NCBI GenBank assembly: GCA_050298555.1
Contig: JBNKUL010000050.1
Location: forward strand, 1-64,000
DNA from: JAPHSX01 sp050298555
GTDB taxonomy: Bacteria; Pseudomonadota; Gammaproteobacteria; Thiohalomonadales; Thiohalomonadaceae
Length of the DNA: 64,000 nt
Direction: 5' to 3'
The notes beneath the pieces are model-generated. The model was not told the DNA's origin. It saw only the letters and a program-made list of their open reading frames with translations, and made no database searches. Positions 15,919 through 24,460 of the stretch are shown here, in pieces; position 1 is the stretch's first letter; the number at the start of each line of letters is the position of its first letter. The translations under genes and the position numbers were made by a program.

Positions 15919-16161
15919 CTACTCCCCCTGTTCCGGCCCAGCCTGCTCATCCCGGGCCTCCTGGTAGGCGCGCAGCTCCAGCATCATCTGGTGGTAATAG
16001 TCGTAGGGGAGCAAGGCGTGTTCGGTGGTCTCGCAGGCGGGGCAGTGCTGCTCCAGCATCACCGCTTCTACCTCCTCGTACTGCTCACCATCGAGGTGGC
16101 GGTACTCCAGCATCCCCTCGAAGTGACAGTCGATACAGTGGCCCCAGGCACGGAATTTCAT
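15919..16161 (-). CDS. Small CxxC-containing hypothetical protein
   Basis: About 80 residues. Two cysteine pairs, CIDC near the N-terminus and CPAC in the middle, suggest a small zinc ribbon, flanked by acidic, aromatic-rich sequence (EYRHLDGEQYEEVE; LLPYDYYHQM). I place the start at ATG 16161, just before the first cysteine pair; a TTG at 16239 would add 26 residues, including another CxC (LCFC), and no ribosome site decides between them. The gene abuts hslR. Function unknown; a redox or RNA-binding role would fit but is a guess. Confidence 0.6.
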   Translation of the reverse strand: MKFRAWGHCIDCHFEGMLEYRHLDGEQYEEVEAVMLEQHCPACETTEHALLPYDYYHQMMLELRAYQEARDEQAGPEQGE

Positions 16162-16222
16162 GGCATGCAGTGTTCGGCAAAAGCACAAGCTTGCCTGAAA
16201 TCGGGGGTAGAACCAAGCAGTA

Positions 16223-16250
16223 TAAAGTTCATAAGGCAACCTGCCGACAC
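16223..16250 (+). promoter_or_regulatory. Candidate flagellar sigma-28 promoter
   Basis: TAAAGTTC (16223-16230), 12 bases, then GCCGACAC (16243-16250) closely matches the sigma-28 (FliA) consensus TAAAGTTT-N11-GCCGATAA with a spacer one base long. It sits about 90 bases before the chemoreceptor start, the class of gene FliA normally controls. Confidence 0.5.
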
Positions 16251-16339
16251 ATTGGTAACTAACCCATCATAGGACTATCATTGGAAGATGATACATGGTG
16301 GTATGTAACAAATATTAATAACGCAATGGGGTACAAATC

Positions 16340-18007
16340 GTGAATATCCTGCATAACTTCTCCATCAAGGCGCGCCTGATCTTCATGGCGGGCAGCATGG
16401 GCCTGCTCATGGTGGTACTGGGTGTGATGAATATCTTCACCGCCAAGGATGCCTTAACTGACCATGAGATAATGTACGACGAACGCATGCTGCCCAGTAT
16501 GGAACTGGGACAGATCCTCGAGCACATGCAGGCGGCGCGTACTCAGGTCCTGCTGAGCCTGCAGCACGACCCGGAGTCCGCCTTCGCCAAGATGCACAAT
16601 CACGAACTCACCATGCATACCGGCCTGATCGATGAGAACCTCAAACAGATGGACGAGGCAGTCCGTCGCTTCAAGCAGACGGAAGAGGGGGCGATGCAGG
16701 AAGAGGGTGAGGAGATGCAGATCTTCGTCGCCTTCCTCAAGGCACACGACGCATTCGATGCAGGCATTGAGAAGGCCAAGCAGGAACTGCTGGCAGGACG
16801 CTACAGCGAGGCCAACCTGGTGCTGCTGAAAGAGGTCAACCCGGCATATGGCCCGGCAAGCAAGGCGGTCGACCAGCTGCTGGGACAGCATCAGGAAGAG
16901 GCCCGTCAAGACCACGAGGCAATGGCGGCACATGCTAAAAACATTCAAAGCACGGCCCTGCTCGTGTTGCTGTTTGGCATCAGCTTCAACGCCCTGATCG
17001 CCTACTTCACCATTAAAGACATGACCGCTGCGGTGCATGAGATTGACGACTCCGTGAGCACCCTCTCCAAGGGCGACCTCACCTCACGCATCAACTACGC
17101 CGGTAAGGACGAACTTGGCCATATCGCCAGCAAATTCAATGAGATGGGCGACAACTTCCAGCGCATCATCAAGGACCTGGGTGGCCATACCGCACAGCTC
17201 GCCTCCGCTGCTGAGGAGACCTCGGCGGTCACCGTCGAAACCAACAACAACGTCGCACGTCAACAGAACGAAATCGAACAGGTCGCCACGGCGATGAACG
17301 AAATGAACGCGACCGTGCACGAGGTGGCGAACAACGCCGCCAACGCCGCCGAGGCCGCCACAGGGGCCGATGAGCAGGCCACCACGGGCAAGCTGGTGGT
17401 GGGCCGCACCATCGACGTTATAGGCACCCTGGCTGACAACGTGGAGCACACCGCCACTGCGATCAAGGAGCTGGCACAGGAGAGCGACAACATCGGCTCC
17501 GTACTCGACGTGATCCGCGGTATCGCCGAGCAGACCAACCTGCTGGCGCTCAACGCCGCCATCGAGGCCGCCCGTGCCGGTGAGCAGGGCCGCGGCTTCG
17601 CCGTGGTGGCCGACGAAGTGCGTACCCTGGCACAGCGCACACAGCAGTCCACCCAGGAGATCCAGACCATGATCGAGCGGCTGCAGAAGGGCACCTCGAA
17701 CGCAGTAGATGCGATGGAGAAGAGCCGCGAGCAGGCCCAGGCCGGTGTGGAGCAGGCGGCCGAGGCCGGCACCAGCCTCGACACCATCAAGTCTGCGGTG
17801 GATCTGATTAACGACATGAACACCCAGATCGCCTCCGCTGCCGAGGAGCAGAGTGCGGTGGCCGAAGAGATCAACCGCAACATCAGCAACATCAGCCACG
17901 TGGCCGAGGAGTCGGCGGAGGCGGCGCAGCAGAACTCCGCCGCCAGCGAGCAGCTCGCCCGCCTGGCCGAGAACCTGCAGGAGGTGGTGAGCCGCTTCCG
18001 CGTCTAG
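16340..18007 (+). CDS. Methyl-accepting chemotaxis protein, four-helix-bundle sensor
   Basis: A 555-residue transmembrane chemoreceptor. Membrane spans at about 11-33 and 201-222 enclose a 165-residue, wholly helical periplasmic domain of the Tar/4HB_MCP type. A HAMP domain follows (about 223-280), then the cytoplasmic signalling domain with the conserved tip IAEQTNLLALNAAIEAARAG and EQGRGFAVVADEVRTLAQRT. Ligand unknown. GTG-containing leader resolved to the GTG at 16340 (MNILHNFSIKARL). Preceded by a sigma-28-like promoter and followed by a strong terminator, so it is a single-gene unit. Confidence 0.93.
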   Translation: MNILHNFSIKARLIFMAGSMGLLMVVLGVMNIFTAKDALTDHEIMYDERMLPSMELGQILEHMQAARTQVLLSLQHDPESAFAKMHNHELTMHTGLIDENLKQMDEAVRRFKQTEEGAMQEEGEEMQIFVAFLKAHDAFDAGIEKAKQELLAGRYSEANLVLLKEVNPAYGPASKAVDQLLGQHQEEARQDHEAMAAHAKNIQSTALLVLLFGISFNALIAYFTIKDMTAAVHEIDDSVSTLSKGDLTSRINYAGKDELGHIASKFNEMGDNFQRIIKDLGGHTAQLASAAEETSAVTVETNNNVARQQNEIEQVATAMNEMNATVHEVANNAANAAEAATGADEQATTGKLVVGRTIDVIGTLADNVEHTATAIKELAQESDNIGSVLDVIRGIAEQTNLLALNAAIEAARAGEQGRGFAVVADEVRTLAQRTQQSTQEIQTMIERLQKGTSNAVDAMEKSREQAQAGVEQAAEAGTSLDTIKSAVDLINDMNTQIASAAEEQSAVAEEINRNISNISHVAEESAEAAQQNSAASEQLARLAENLQEVVSRFRV

Positions 18008-18028
18008 GCTGCGTCACACCGCAGGCAC

Positions 18029-18058
18029 AAAAAAGGCGGCCAGATGGCCGCCTTTTTT
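18029..18058. terminator. Bidirectional terminator between MCP and htpG
   Basis: GGCGGCC (18035-18041), loop AGAT, GGCCGCC (18046-18052), flanked by an A run and by TTTTTT at 18053-18058. It lies between the convergent chemoreceptor and htpG genes. Confidence 0.9.
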
Positions 18059-18078
18059 ATTGCCCGTAACAGGTTTTA

Positions 18079-20004
18079 TCAGGCACTCATCTCCAGCAGC
18101 ACCTTATTGAGCTTGCCGACGAAGCTTGCCGGGTCGTCCAGGGTGCCGCCCTCGGCCAGCAGCGCCTGATCGAAGAGGATGGAGGCCATGTCGTCGAAGC
18201 GCTCGCCCTCCTCGCCCTTGAGCTTCGCCACCAGCGGGTGCTCCGGGTTGAGCTCCATCACCGGCTGGATGTTGGGGGCATCCTGACCGACCGACTTGAG
18301 GATGCGCTCCAGGTTGGCGCTCATCTCGCCCTCGCCGGTAACCAGGCAGGCCGGAGAGTTGGTGAGACGGTGGGTGATGCGCACCTCCTTCACCTTGTCG
18401 CCCAGTGACTCCTGCACCTGCTTGAGCAGCGCCTCGAAGTCCTTGGCACTCTCCTCCTGCTTCTTCTTCTCCTCCTCGTCCTCCAGCTCACCCAGGTCCA
18501 GCTCACCCTTGGTGACCGACTTCAGCGGCTTGCCGTCGAACTCGGTGAGCGAAGAGCCGAGCCACTCGTCAACGCGCTCGTACATCAGGATGACCTCGAT
18601 GCCCTTCTTACGGAAGATCTCCAGGTGGGGTGAGTTCTTGGCGGCGGCGAAGGAGTCGGCGGTAATGTAGTAGATCGCCTCCTGCCCCTCCTTCATACGC
18701 GAGACGTACTCCTCCAGCGACACCACCTGCTCCTCGGTGTCGTTATGGGTAGTGGCGAAGCGCAGCAGTTTGCCGATCTGCTCCTTGTTGGCAAAGTCCT
18801 CGCCGGGGCCTTCCTTAATCACCTTACCGAACTCCTTCCAGAAATCGGCGTACTTCTCCGGCTCGTTCTTCGCCATCTGCTCCAGCAGCCCCAGCACCTT
18901 CTTCACCGAACCGCTCCTCATCGAGTCGGTGACCTTGTTGTGCTGCAGGATCTCGCGTGAGACGTTGAGCGGCAGGTCTGCCGAGTCGATCACGCCGCGC
19001 ACAAAGCGCAGGTAGTTGGGCATCAGGTGCTCGGCATCGTCCATGATGAAGACGCGCTTCACATAGAGCTTAATGCCGTTGCGGCGCTCGCGGTCCCACA
19101 GGTCGAAGGGAGCGCGCTTGGGAATGTAGAGCAGGGAGGTGTACTCCAGCTTGCCCTCGACACGGTTGTGGCTCCAGGCCAGCGGGTCCTCCCAGTCGTG
19201 GCCCACGTGCTTGTAGAACTCGTTGTACTCCTCATCGGAGATATCGGATTTGCTGCGGGTCCACAATGCGGAGGCCTTGTTGACCGTCTCCAGCTCCGGG
19301 ATCACGGTCTCGTCCTCTTCCTTCTCTGCCTCTTCACCGGGGGCGGAAGGCATCGCCTCCTTCTCCATCAGGATCGGCAGGGTGATGTGGTCGGAGTATT
19401 TGCGAATGATGGAGCGCAGTCGGAAACCATCGGCAAACTCCTCGCCCTCCTCACGCAGGTGGAGCACGATTTCGGTACCGCGATCCGCCTTCTCTACGTT
19501 TTCCAGGGTGTAGTCGCCCTCACCCGCCGACTCCCAGCGCACGCCGTGCTCGGCGGTAAGGCCGGCGCGGCGGGTGGTGACGGTGACCCTATCGGCAACG
19601 ATAAAGGAGGAGTAGAAACCGACGCCGAACTGGCCGATGAGATTGGCGTCCTTGGCCTGGTCGCCGCTCAGATTGTCGAGGAAGGCCTTGGTGCCGGAGC
19701 GGGCGATGGTGCCCAGATTCTCGACCACATCCTCGCGGCTCATGCCGATACCGTTGTCGCGGATGGTGACGGTCCTGGCCTCCTTGTCGAACTCCAGCTG
19801 AATCTTCAGCTCCTGATCGCCCTCATACAGGGCATCATCGGAGAGGGCCTCGAAGCGCAGCTTGTCGCAGGCGTCAGAGGCGTTGGAGACCAGCTCGCGC
19901 AGGAAGATCTCCTTATTGGAGTAGAGGGAGTGGATCATCAGGTGCAGCAGCTGCTTTACCTCTGTCTCGAACCCCAGTGTCTCTTTGTGTGCATCCACGG
20001 TCAT
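18079..20004 (-). CDS. htpG: Chaperone protein HtpG (Hsp90)
   Basis: Bacterial Hsp90, an ATP-driven dimeric chaperone. The 641-residue product begins MTVDAHKETLGFETEVKQLL. The GHKL ATPase site is intact: catalytic Glu in FLRELVSNASDACDKL, DNGIGM and GQFGVGFYSSF. Middle and C-terminal domains are full length. I start at ATG 20004 because GGAGGAA lies 9 bases upstream; the in-frame ATG at 20022 is itself next to that site and would add six residues. Divergent from pgm with a sigma-32-like promoter between. Confidence 0.96.
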   Translation of the reverse strand: MTVDAHKETLGFETEVKQLLHLMIHSLYSNKEIFLRELVSNASDACDKLRFEALSDDALYEGDQELKIQLEFDKEARTVTIRDNGIGMSREDVVENLGTIARSGTKAFLDNLSGDQAKDANLIGQFGVGFYSSFIVADRVTVTTRRAGLTAEHGVRWESAGEGDYTLENVEKADRGTEIVLHLREEGEEFADGFRLRSIIRKYSDHITLPILMEKEAMPSAPGEEAEKEEDETVIPELETVNKASALWTRSKSDISDEEYNEFYKHVGHDWEDPLAWSHNRVEGKLEYTSLLYIPKRAPFDLWDRERRNGIKLYVKRVFIMDDAEHLMPNYLRFVRGVIDSADLPLNVSREILQHNKVTDSMRSGSVKKVLGLLEQMAKNEPEKYADFWKEFGKVIKEGPGEDFANKEQIGKLLRFATTHNDTEEQVVSLEEYVSRMKEGQEAIYYITADSFAAAKNSPHLEIFRKKGIEVILMYERVDEWLGSSLTEFDGKPLKSVTKGELDLGELEDEEEKKKQEESAKDFEALLKQVQESLGDKVKEVRITHRLTNSPACLVTGEGEMSANLERILKSVGQDAPNIQPVMELNPEHPLVAKLKGEEGERFDDMASILFDQALLAEGGTLDDPASFVGKLNKVLLEMSA

Positions 20005-20053
20005 TTCAACCATTTCCTCCATTTACAGCTCAGTTATTTGGTTACGTCGGAAC

Positions 20054-20081
20054 AAGTGCGGCTATTCTACCGGAATTCAAG
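20054..20081 (-). promoter_or_regulatory. Candidate heat-shock (sigma-32) promoter of htpG
   Basis: On the minus strand CTTGAA (20081-20076), a 14-base spacer, then CCGCACTT (20061-20054) resemble the sigma-32 consensus CTTGAAA / CCCCATNT (first box perfect over six bases, second 5 of 8). Position, about 50 bases before the htpG start, and the known sigma-32 control of htpG support it. Confidence 0.45.
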
Positions 20082-20152
20082 AGTTTTTCTCTGGCCTGCC
20101 GATCGGCAATATGTTTGAATGCCCGCAACGCGATGGAACCGAATATAGAACA

Positions 20153-21784
20153 ATGCAAATCAATACCTTAGAGACCACCCCCTTCGACGATCAACGCCCC
20201 GGCACCTCCGGCCTGCGCAAGAAGGTCAGCGTATTTCAGCAGCCCCCCTACCTGGAGAACTTCGTCCAGGCGATCTTCGACACCCAGTCCGATCTGGCAG
20301 GCGGCACCCTGGTCGTGGGCGGCGACGGCCGCTACTACAACCGCGAGGCGGTACAGACCATCATCAAGATGGCCGCGGCCAACGGCGTCGCCCGCGTGCT
20401 GGTGGGGCGCGGCGGACTGCTCTCCACCCCGGCCGCCTCCGCGGTAATCCGCAAATACCAGACCCAGGGGGGCATCATCCTTTCGGCCAGTCACAACCCC
20501 GGCGGCCCGGATGGAGACTTCGGCATCAAGTTCAATACCCCCAACGGCGGTCCCGCAGCCGAGGGGGTGACCGAGGCAATATTCGAACGCACCAAATCGA
20601 TCCACGAGTACCGCATCATGGAGCTGCCCGACATCGACATCGACGACCTCGGCGGGCAGACCCTGGGCAAACTGCACGTGGAGGTGATCGACCCGGTGGC
20701 CGACTATGCCGAACTGATGGAACAACTGTTCGATTTCGATGCCATCCGCAACCTCATCTCGGGAGGCTTCCGCCTGCGCTTCGATGCGATGCACGCCATC
20801 ACCGGCCCCTATGCCCACGAAATTCTTGAGCAGCGCCTCGGCGCCCCAGCGGGCAGCGTGATTAACGGTGAGCCGAGACAGGATTTCGGTGGCGGTCACC
20901 CCGACCCCAATCTCACCTACGCCAAAGAGCTGGTGGCTGAGATGTTCGGCGAGAATGCCCCCGATCTAGGCGCCGCCTCTGACGGCGACGGCGACCGCAA
21001 CATGATCCTCGGCGACAACTTTTTCGTCACCCCCTCCGATTCACTGGCGGTGATCGCCGCCAATGCCGAACTCATCCCCGGCTACCAGGGCCGACTCATG
21101 GGCGTGGCCCGCTCCATGCCTACCTCCGGTGCCGTAGACAAGGTGGCTGAGAAGCTGGGTATCGACTGCTTCGAGACCCCTACCGGCTGGAAGTTCTTCG
21201 GCAACCTGCTCGATGCCGGCCGCATCCTCTTCTGCGGCGAAGAGAGCTTCGGTACCGGCTCCGACCACGTGCGTGAAAAGGACGGTCTATGGGCGGTGCT
21301 CGCCTGGCTCAACATCCTCGCGGTGCGCAAGCAGTCGGTGGCCGAGATTATGCAGGCCCACTGGGCCGAGTACGGCCGCAACTACTATACCCGCCACGAC
21401 TACGAAGCGGTCGATAGCGAGGCGGCCAACGGCTTGATGCAACACGTCGAGTCACAGCTCGCCGGGCTGGTTGGTCAACAACTTGGCGGTTACACGGTCA
21501 GCTACGCCGACAACTTCGCCTACACCGACCCGGTGGACGGCAGCGAGAGCAGTCAGCAAGGGCTGCGCATCGGCTTCGAGGATGACTCACGCATCATCTT
21601 CCGCCTCTCCGGCACCGGCACTGCCGGGGCCACCATTCGTATCTATATCGAGAAGTATGAGGCCGATGTAGCGAAGCAGGCGATGGATGCGCAGGAGGCG
21701 TTGGCCGAATTGATTGGTGTGGCGGGGAGTATCTCCGAATTGCGGGAGAGAACCGGGCGGGAGAGGCCTACGGTTATTACGTAA
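20153..21784 (+). CDS. pgm: Phosphoglucomutase (alpha-D-glucose phosphate-specific)
   Basis: Interconverts glucose 1-phosphate and glucose 6-phosphate, linking gluconeogenesis to glycogen. The 543-residue product starts MQINTLETTPFDDQRPGTSG. The phosphoserine loop is in ILSASHNPGGPDGDFGIKFN, the Mg-binding loop is DGDGDRN, and the sugar-binding loop is CGEESFGTGSDHVREKDG, all as in Pgm. Open frame extends back to 19985 into the htpG leader but the ATG at 20153 gives the family N-terminus, though its ribosome site is weak. Followed by ppsA on the same strand 67 bases later. Works with the glgC-glgP operon at 51-62 kb. Confidence 0.95.
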   Translation: MQINTLETTPFDDQRPGTSGLRKKVSVFQQPPYLENFVQAIFDTQSDLAGGTLVVGGDGRYYNREAVQTIIKMAAANGVARVLVGRGGLLSTPAASAVIRKYQTQGGIILSASHNPGGPDGDFGIKFNTPNGGPAAEGVTEAIFERTKSIHEYRIMELPDIDIDDLGGQTLGKLHVEVIDPVADYAELMEQLFDFDAIRNLISGGFRLRFDAMHAITGPYAHEILEQRLGAPAGSVINGEPRQDFGGGHPDPNLTYAKELVAEMFGENAPDLGAASDGDGDRNMILGDNFFVTPSDSLAVIAANAELIPGYQGRLMGVARSMPTSGAVDKVAEKLGIDCFETPTGWKFFGNLLDAGRILFCGEESFGTGSDHVREKDGLWAVLAWLNILAVRKQSVAEIMQAHWAEYGRNYYTRHDYEAVDSEAANGLMQHVESQLAGLVGQQLGGYTVSYADNFAYTDPVDGSESSQQGLRIGFEDDSRIIFRLSGTGTAGATIRIYIEKYEADVAKQAMDAQEALAELIGVAGSISELRERTGRERPTVIT

Positions 21785-21851
21785 CGGTTCTTGCCATCCC
21801 CCCAATACCCCATACACTCTGGTTAATACAAAGTAATCAGGGAAAGCCGTA

Positions 21852-24230
21852 ATGCAGTATGTAAAGCGCTTCAACGAGCTGGGGATTAACGATGTACCCG
21901 TCGTAGGCGGCAAAAACGCCTCCCTCGGCGAGATGTACCAGGCACTCAGTGGCGAGGGGATCAAGGTGCCCAACGGCTTCGCCACCACCGCCGACGCCTA
22001 CCGCCTCTATATCGAACACAACGGGTTGCACGAGAAAATCGCCGATGAACTAAAGGCGCTGGACACCCACGATGTGAATGCCCTCCAAATCTCTGGTGCC
22101 AAGATCCGCCAGTGGATCATGCACGGCAAGATGCCCGAGGCCCTGGCCGCCGAGATTCGAGCGGCCTACAAAGAGGTGGAGGCCGAATATGGTGAGAACA
22201 CCGATGTGGCGGTGCGCTCCTCGGCCACCGCCGAAGACCTGCCCACCGCCTCCTTCGCCGGGCAGCAGGAGACCTACCTCAACATCCGCGGCACCACCAA
22301 CCTGCTGGCCACCTGCAAGCAGGTGTTCGCCTCACTCTTCACCGATCGCGCCATCTCCTACCGCGTCGACCAGGGCTTCACCCACATGGATGTAGCGCTC
22401 TCCATCGGCGTACAGAAGATGGTGCGTTCGGACAAGGCCGCCTCAGGGGTGATGTTCTCCATCGATACCGAATCGGGCTTTCGCGATGTGGTCTTCATTA
22501 CCTCCGCCTACGGCCTGGGCGAAAACGTGGTGCAGGGGGCGGTCAATCCGGACGAGTTCTACGTCTTCAAACCAACCCTGGCCGAGGGTAAGCGCCCTAT
22601 CCTGAAGCGACAGCTGGGCGAGAAGGCGATTAAAATGATCTACACCTCCGACCCGATGGCGGGGATGTCGACTTACAACGTGCGGGTACGGCTGGAGGAG
22701 CGACGCCAGTTCTCCATCGAAGACGAGGAGGTACTGCAGCTGGCGCGCTACGCCGCCGCCATTGAGCGCCACTACGGCCGTCCCATGGATATCGAGTGGG
22801 CCAAGGACGGCGACACGGGCGAGCTCTACATCGTGCAGGCGAGGCCGGAGACGGTGAAGTCAGCCGCCGATGTGAACATTCAGGAGATCTACCACCTGCG
22901 CTCCCGCGGCCCGGTCCTCACCACCGGCAAGAGCGTGGGGCAGAAGATCGCCACCGGCCAGGCTCGGGTGATCCTGGAGGCCTCGCACATGAACGAGCTC
23001 AAACCGGGCGAGGTGCTGATCACCGACATCACTGATCCGGACTGGGAACCGGTGATGAAGATCGCCTCGGCCATCGTCACCAACCGCGGGGGACGCACCT
23101 GCCACGCGGCGATCATCGCCCGCGAGCTAGGCATCCCGGCGGTAGTCGGCACCGGCGACACCACCCAGACGATACAGACCGGACAGTGGGTCACCGTCTC
23201 CTGCGCCGAGGGGGACGCCGGTTTCGTCTACGAGGGGATCCAGGAGTTCGAAATTGAGCACATCGACCTCGGTACCCTCAAGAAACCGCAAACCCGGATC
23301 ATGCTCAACCTGGGCAATCCGGAGCAGGCCTTCGAGATCTCGCGCCTGCCCGCCGATGGTGTCGGTCTGGCACGGCTGGAGTTCATCATCAACAACGCCA
23401 TTAAGGTCCACCCGCGTGCCCTTATCGAATTCAACTCGCTGGACGAAGAGACACAGCTGAAGATCGAGAAGATCACCGCCGGTTACCCCTCGCCGCGCGA
23501 CTTTTTTGTCGAGCGACTGGCCGAGGGGGTAGGCACCATTGCCGCCGCCTTCTACCCTCGCCCGGTGATCGTGCGACTCTCCGATTTCAAGTCGAACGAA
23601 TACGCCCAACTGGTGGGGGGCGAGCGCTTCGAGCCGAAGGAGGAGAACCCGATGATCGGCTTCCGCGGCGCCTACCGCTATCCCTCGCAGGATTTCGCCG
23701 AGTCCTTCTCCCTGGAGTGCCAGGCGATGAAGGCGGTACGCGAGCTGATGGGGCTGGACAACGTCGCCCTGATGGTGCCCTTCGTCCGTAGCGTCGACGA
23801 GGGGAAACGGGTGCTTGAGCTCATGGAGAAGAACGGCCTCAGGCGCGGCGACAACGGACTCAAGGTCTACATTATGTGTGAGATCCCCGCCAACGCCCTG
23901 CTCGCCGACGACTTCCTCGAACACTTCGACGGCTTCTCCATCGGCTCCAACGACCTCACCCAGCTCACCCTGGGCGTGGACCGAGATTCCGGGCTGGTAA
24001 CCGGCATCGACGAGCGCAACCCGGCGGTGCTCAAGCTGATGGAGATCGCCATTGAGGCCTGCCACCGCCACGGCAAATATGTCGGGATATGTGGGCAGGC
24101 CCCCTCCGACTTCCCAGAGATCACCGAGTGGCTGGTGGCACACGGTATCGAGTCGATCTCGCTCAATCCGGACAGCGTCCTCAATATGACGCAGGTGGTA
24201 CTGGAGATGGAACGGCGGACAAAAAAATAG
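21852..24230 (+). CDS. ppsA: Phosphoenolpyruvate synthase
   Basis: Makes phosphoenolpyruvate from pyruvate and ATP, giving AMP and phosphate: the entry to gluconeogenesis. The 792 residues show the PPDK_N ATP-grasp domain (GGKNASLGEM near the start, RSSATAEDLPTASFAGQQET near 115), the swivelling phosphohistidine domain with GGRTCHAAIIARELGIPAVVG (catalytic His about 420), and the PEP/pyruvate TIM-barrel domain ending in GICGQAPSDFPE with the active Cys. AGGGAA 7 bases before the ATG. No adjacent ppsR regulatory kinase. A weak GC stem, AGCGCG/CGCGCT at 24229-24248, follows the stop. Confidence 0.96.
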   Translation: MQYVKRFNELGINDVPVVGGKNASLGEMYQALSGEGIKVPNGFATTADAYRLYIEHNGLHEKIADELKALDTHDVNALQISGAKIRQWIMHGKMPEALAAEIRAAYKEVEAEYGENTDVAVRSSATAEDLPTASFAGQQETYLNIRGTTNLLATCKQVFASLFTDRAISYRVDQGFTHMDVALSIGVQKMVRSDKAASGVMFSIDTESGFRDVVFITSAYGLGENVVQGAVNPDEFYVFKPTLAEGKRPILKRQLGEKAIKMIYTSDPMAGMSTYNVRVRLEERRQFSIEDEEVLQLARYAAAIERHYGRPMDIEWAKDGDTGELYIVQARPETVKSAADVNIQEIYHLRSRGPVLTTGKSVGQKIATGQARVILEASHMNELKPGEVLITDITDPDWEPVMKIASAIVTNRGGRTCHAAIIARELGIPAVVGTGDTTQTIQTGQWVTVSCAEGDAGFVYEGIQEFEIEHIDLGTLKKPQTRIMLNLGNPEQAFEISRLPADGVGLARLEFIINNAIKVHPRALIEFNSLDEETQLKIEKITAGYPSPRDFFVERLAEGVGTIAAAFYPRPVIVRLSDFKSNEYAQLVGGERFEPKEENPMIGFRGAYRYPSQDFAESFSLECQAMKAVRELMGLDNVALMVPFVRSVDEGKRVLELMEKNGLRRGDNGLKVYIMCEIPANALLADDFLEHFDGFSIGSNDLTQLTLGVDRDSGLVTGIDERNPAVLKLMEIAIEACHRHGKYVGICGQAPSDFPEITEWLVAHGIESISLNPDSVLNMTQVVLEMERRTKK

Positions 24231-24460
24231 CGCGGTGTGAATCGCGCTTAAGAGGGATATCTCAACAAGGAGTATAATAAAGCTGACTGCCCCTCTCGGG
24301 GTGGGGGGTATACCAAGTCCCCCGTCGCCAGCAGGGTCATCATCGCCGTTGCGGGCATGGCGCCACACCGGAATTTGTCCTGTAAGCTTGTCGGTGTTTG
24401 TCCTACAAACAATACGGGCCGCTTCAGGGCGCCTCGTTCTCGTTAAAGCCCGGCAGTCGG
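24231..24460. other. Intergenic region between convergent ppsA and FabMG-like gene
   Basis: 230 bases. It holds a short GC stem right after the ppsA stop without a T run, and a G-rich stretch (GGGGTGGGGGG at 24298-24308). I see no open reading frame with coding character and no RNA gene. Confidence 0.5.

Noticed and set aside
16162..16239. TTG-initiated extension of the small CxxC protein
   Set aside because: Rare start codon, no ribosome site and overlap with the sigma-28-like promoter region; kept only as an alternative.
20005..20022. Six-residue N-terminal extension of HtpG
   Set aside because: Its ATG lies at the GGAGGAA ribosome site used by the ATG at 20004.
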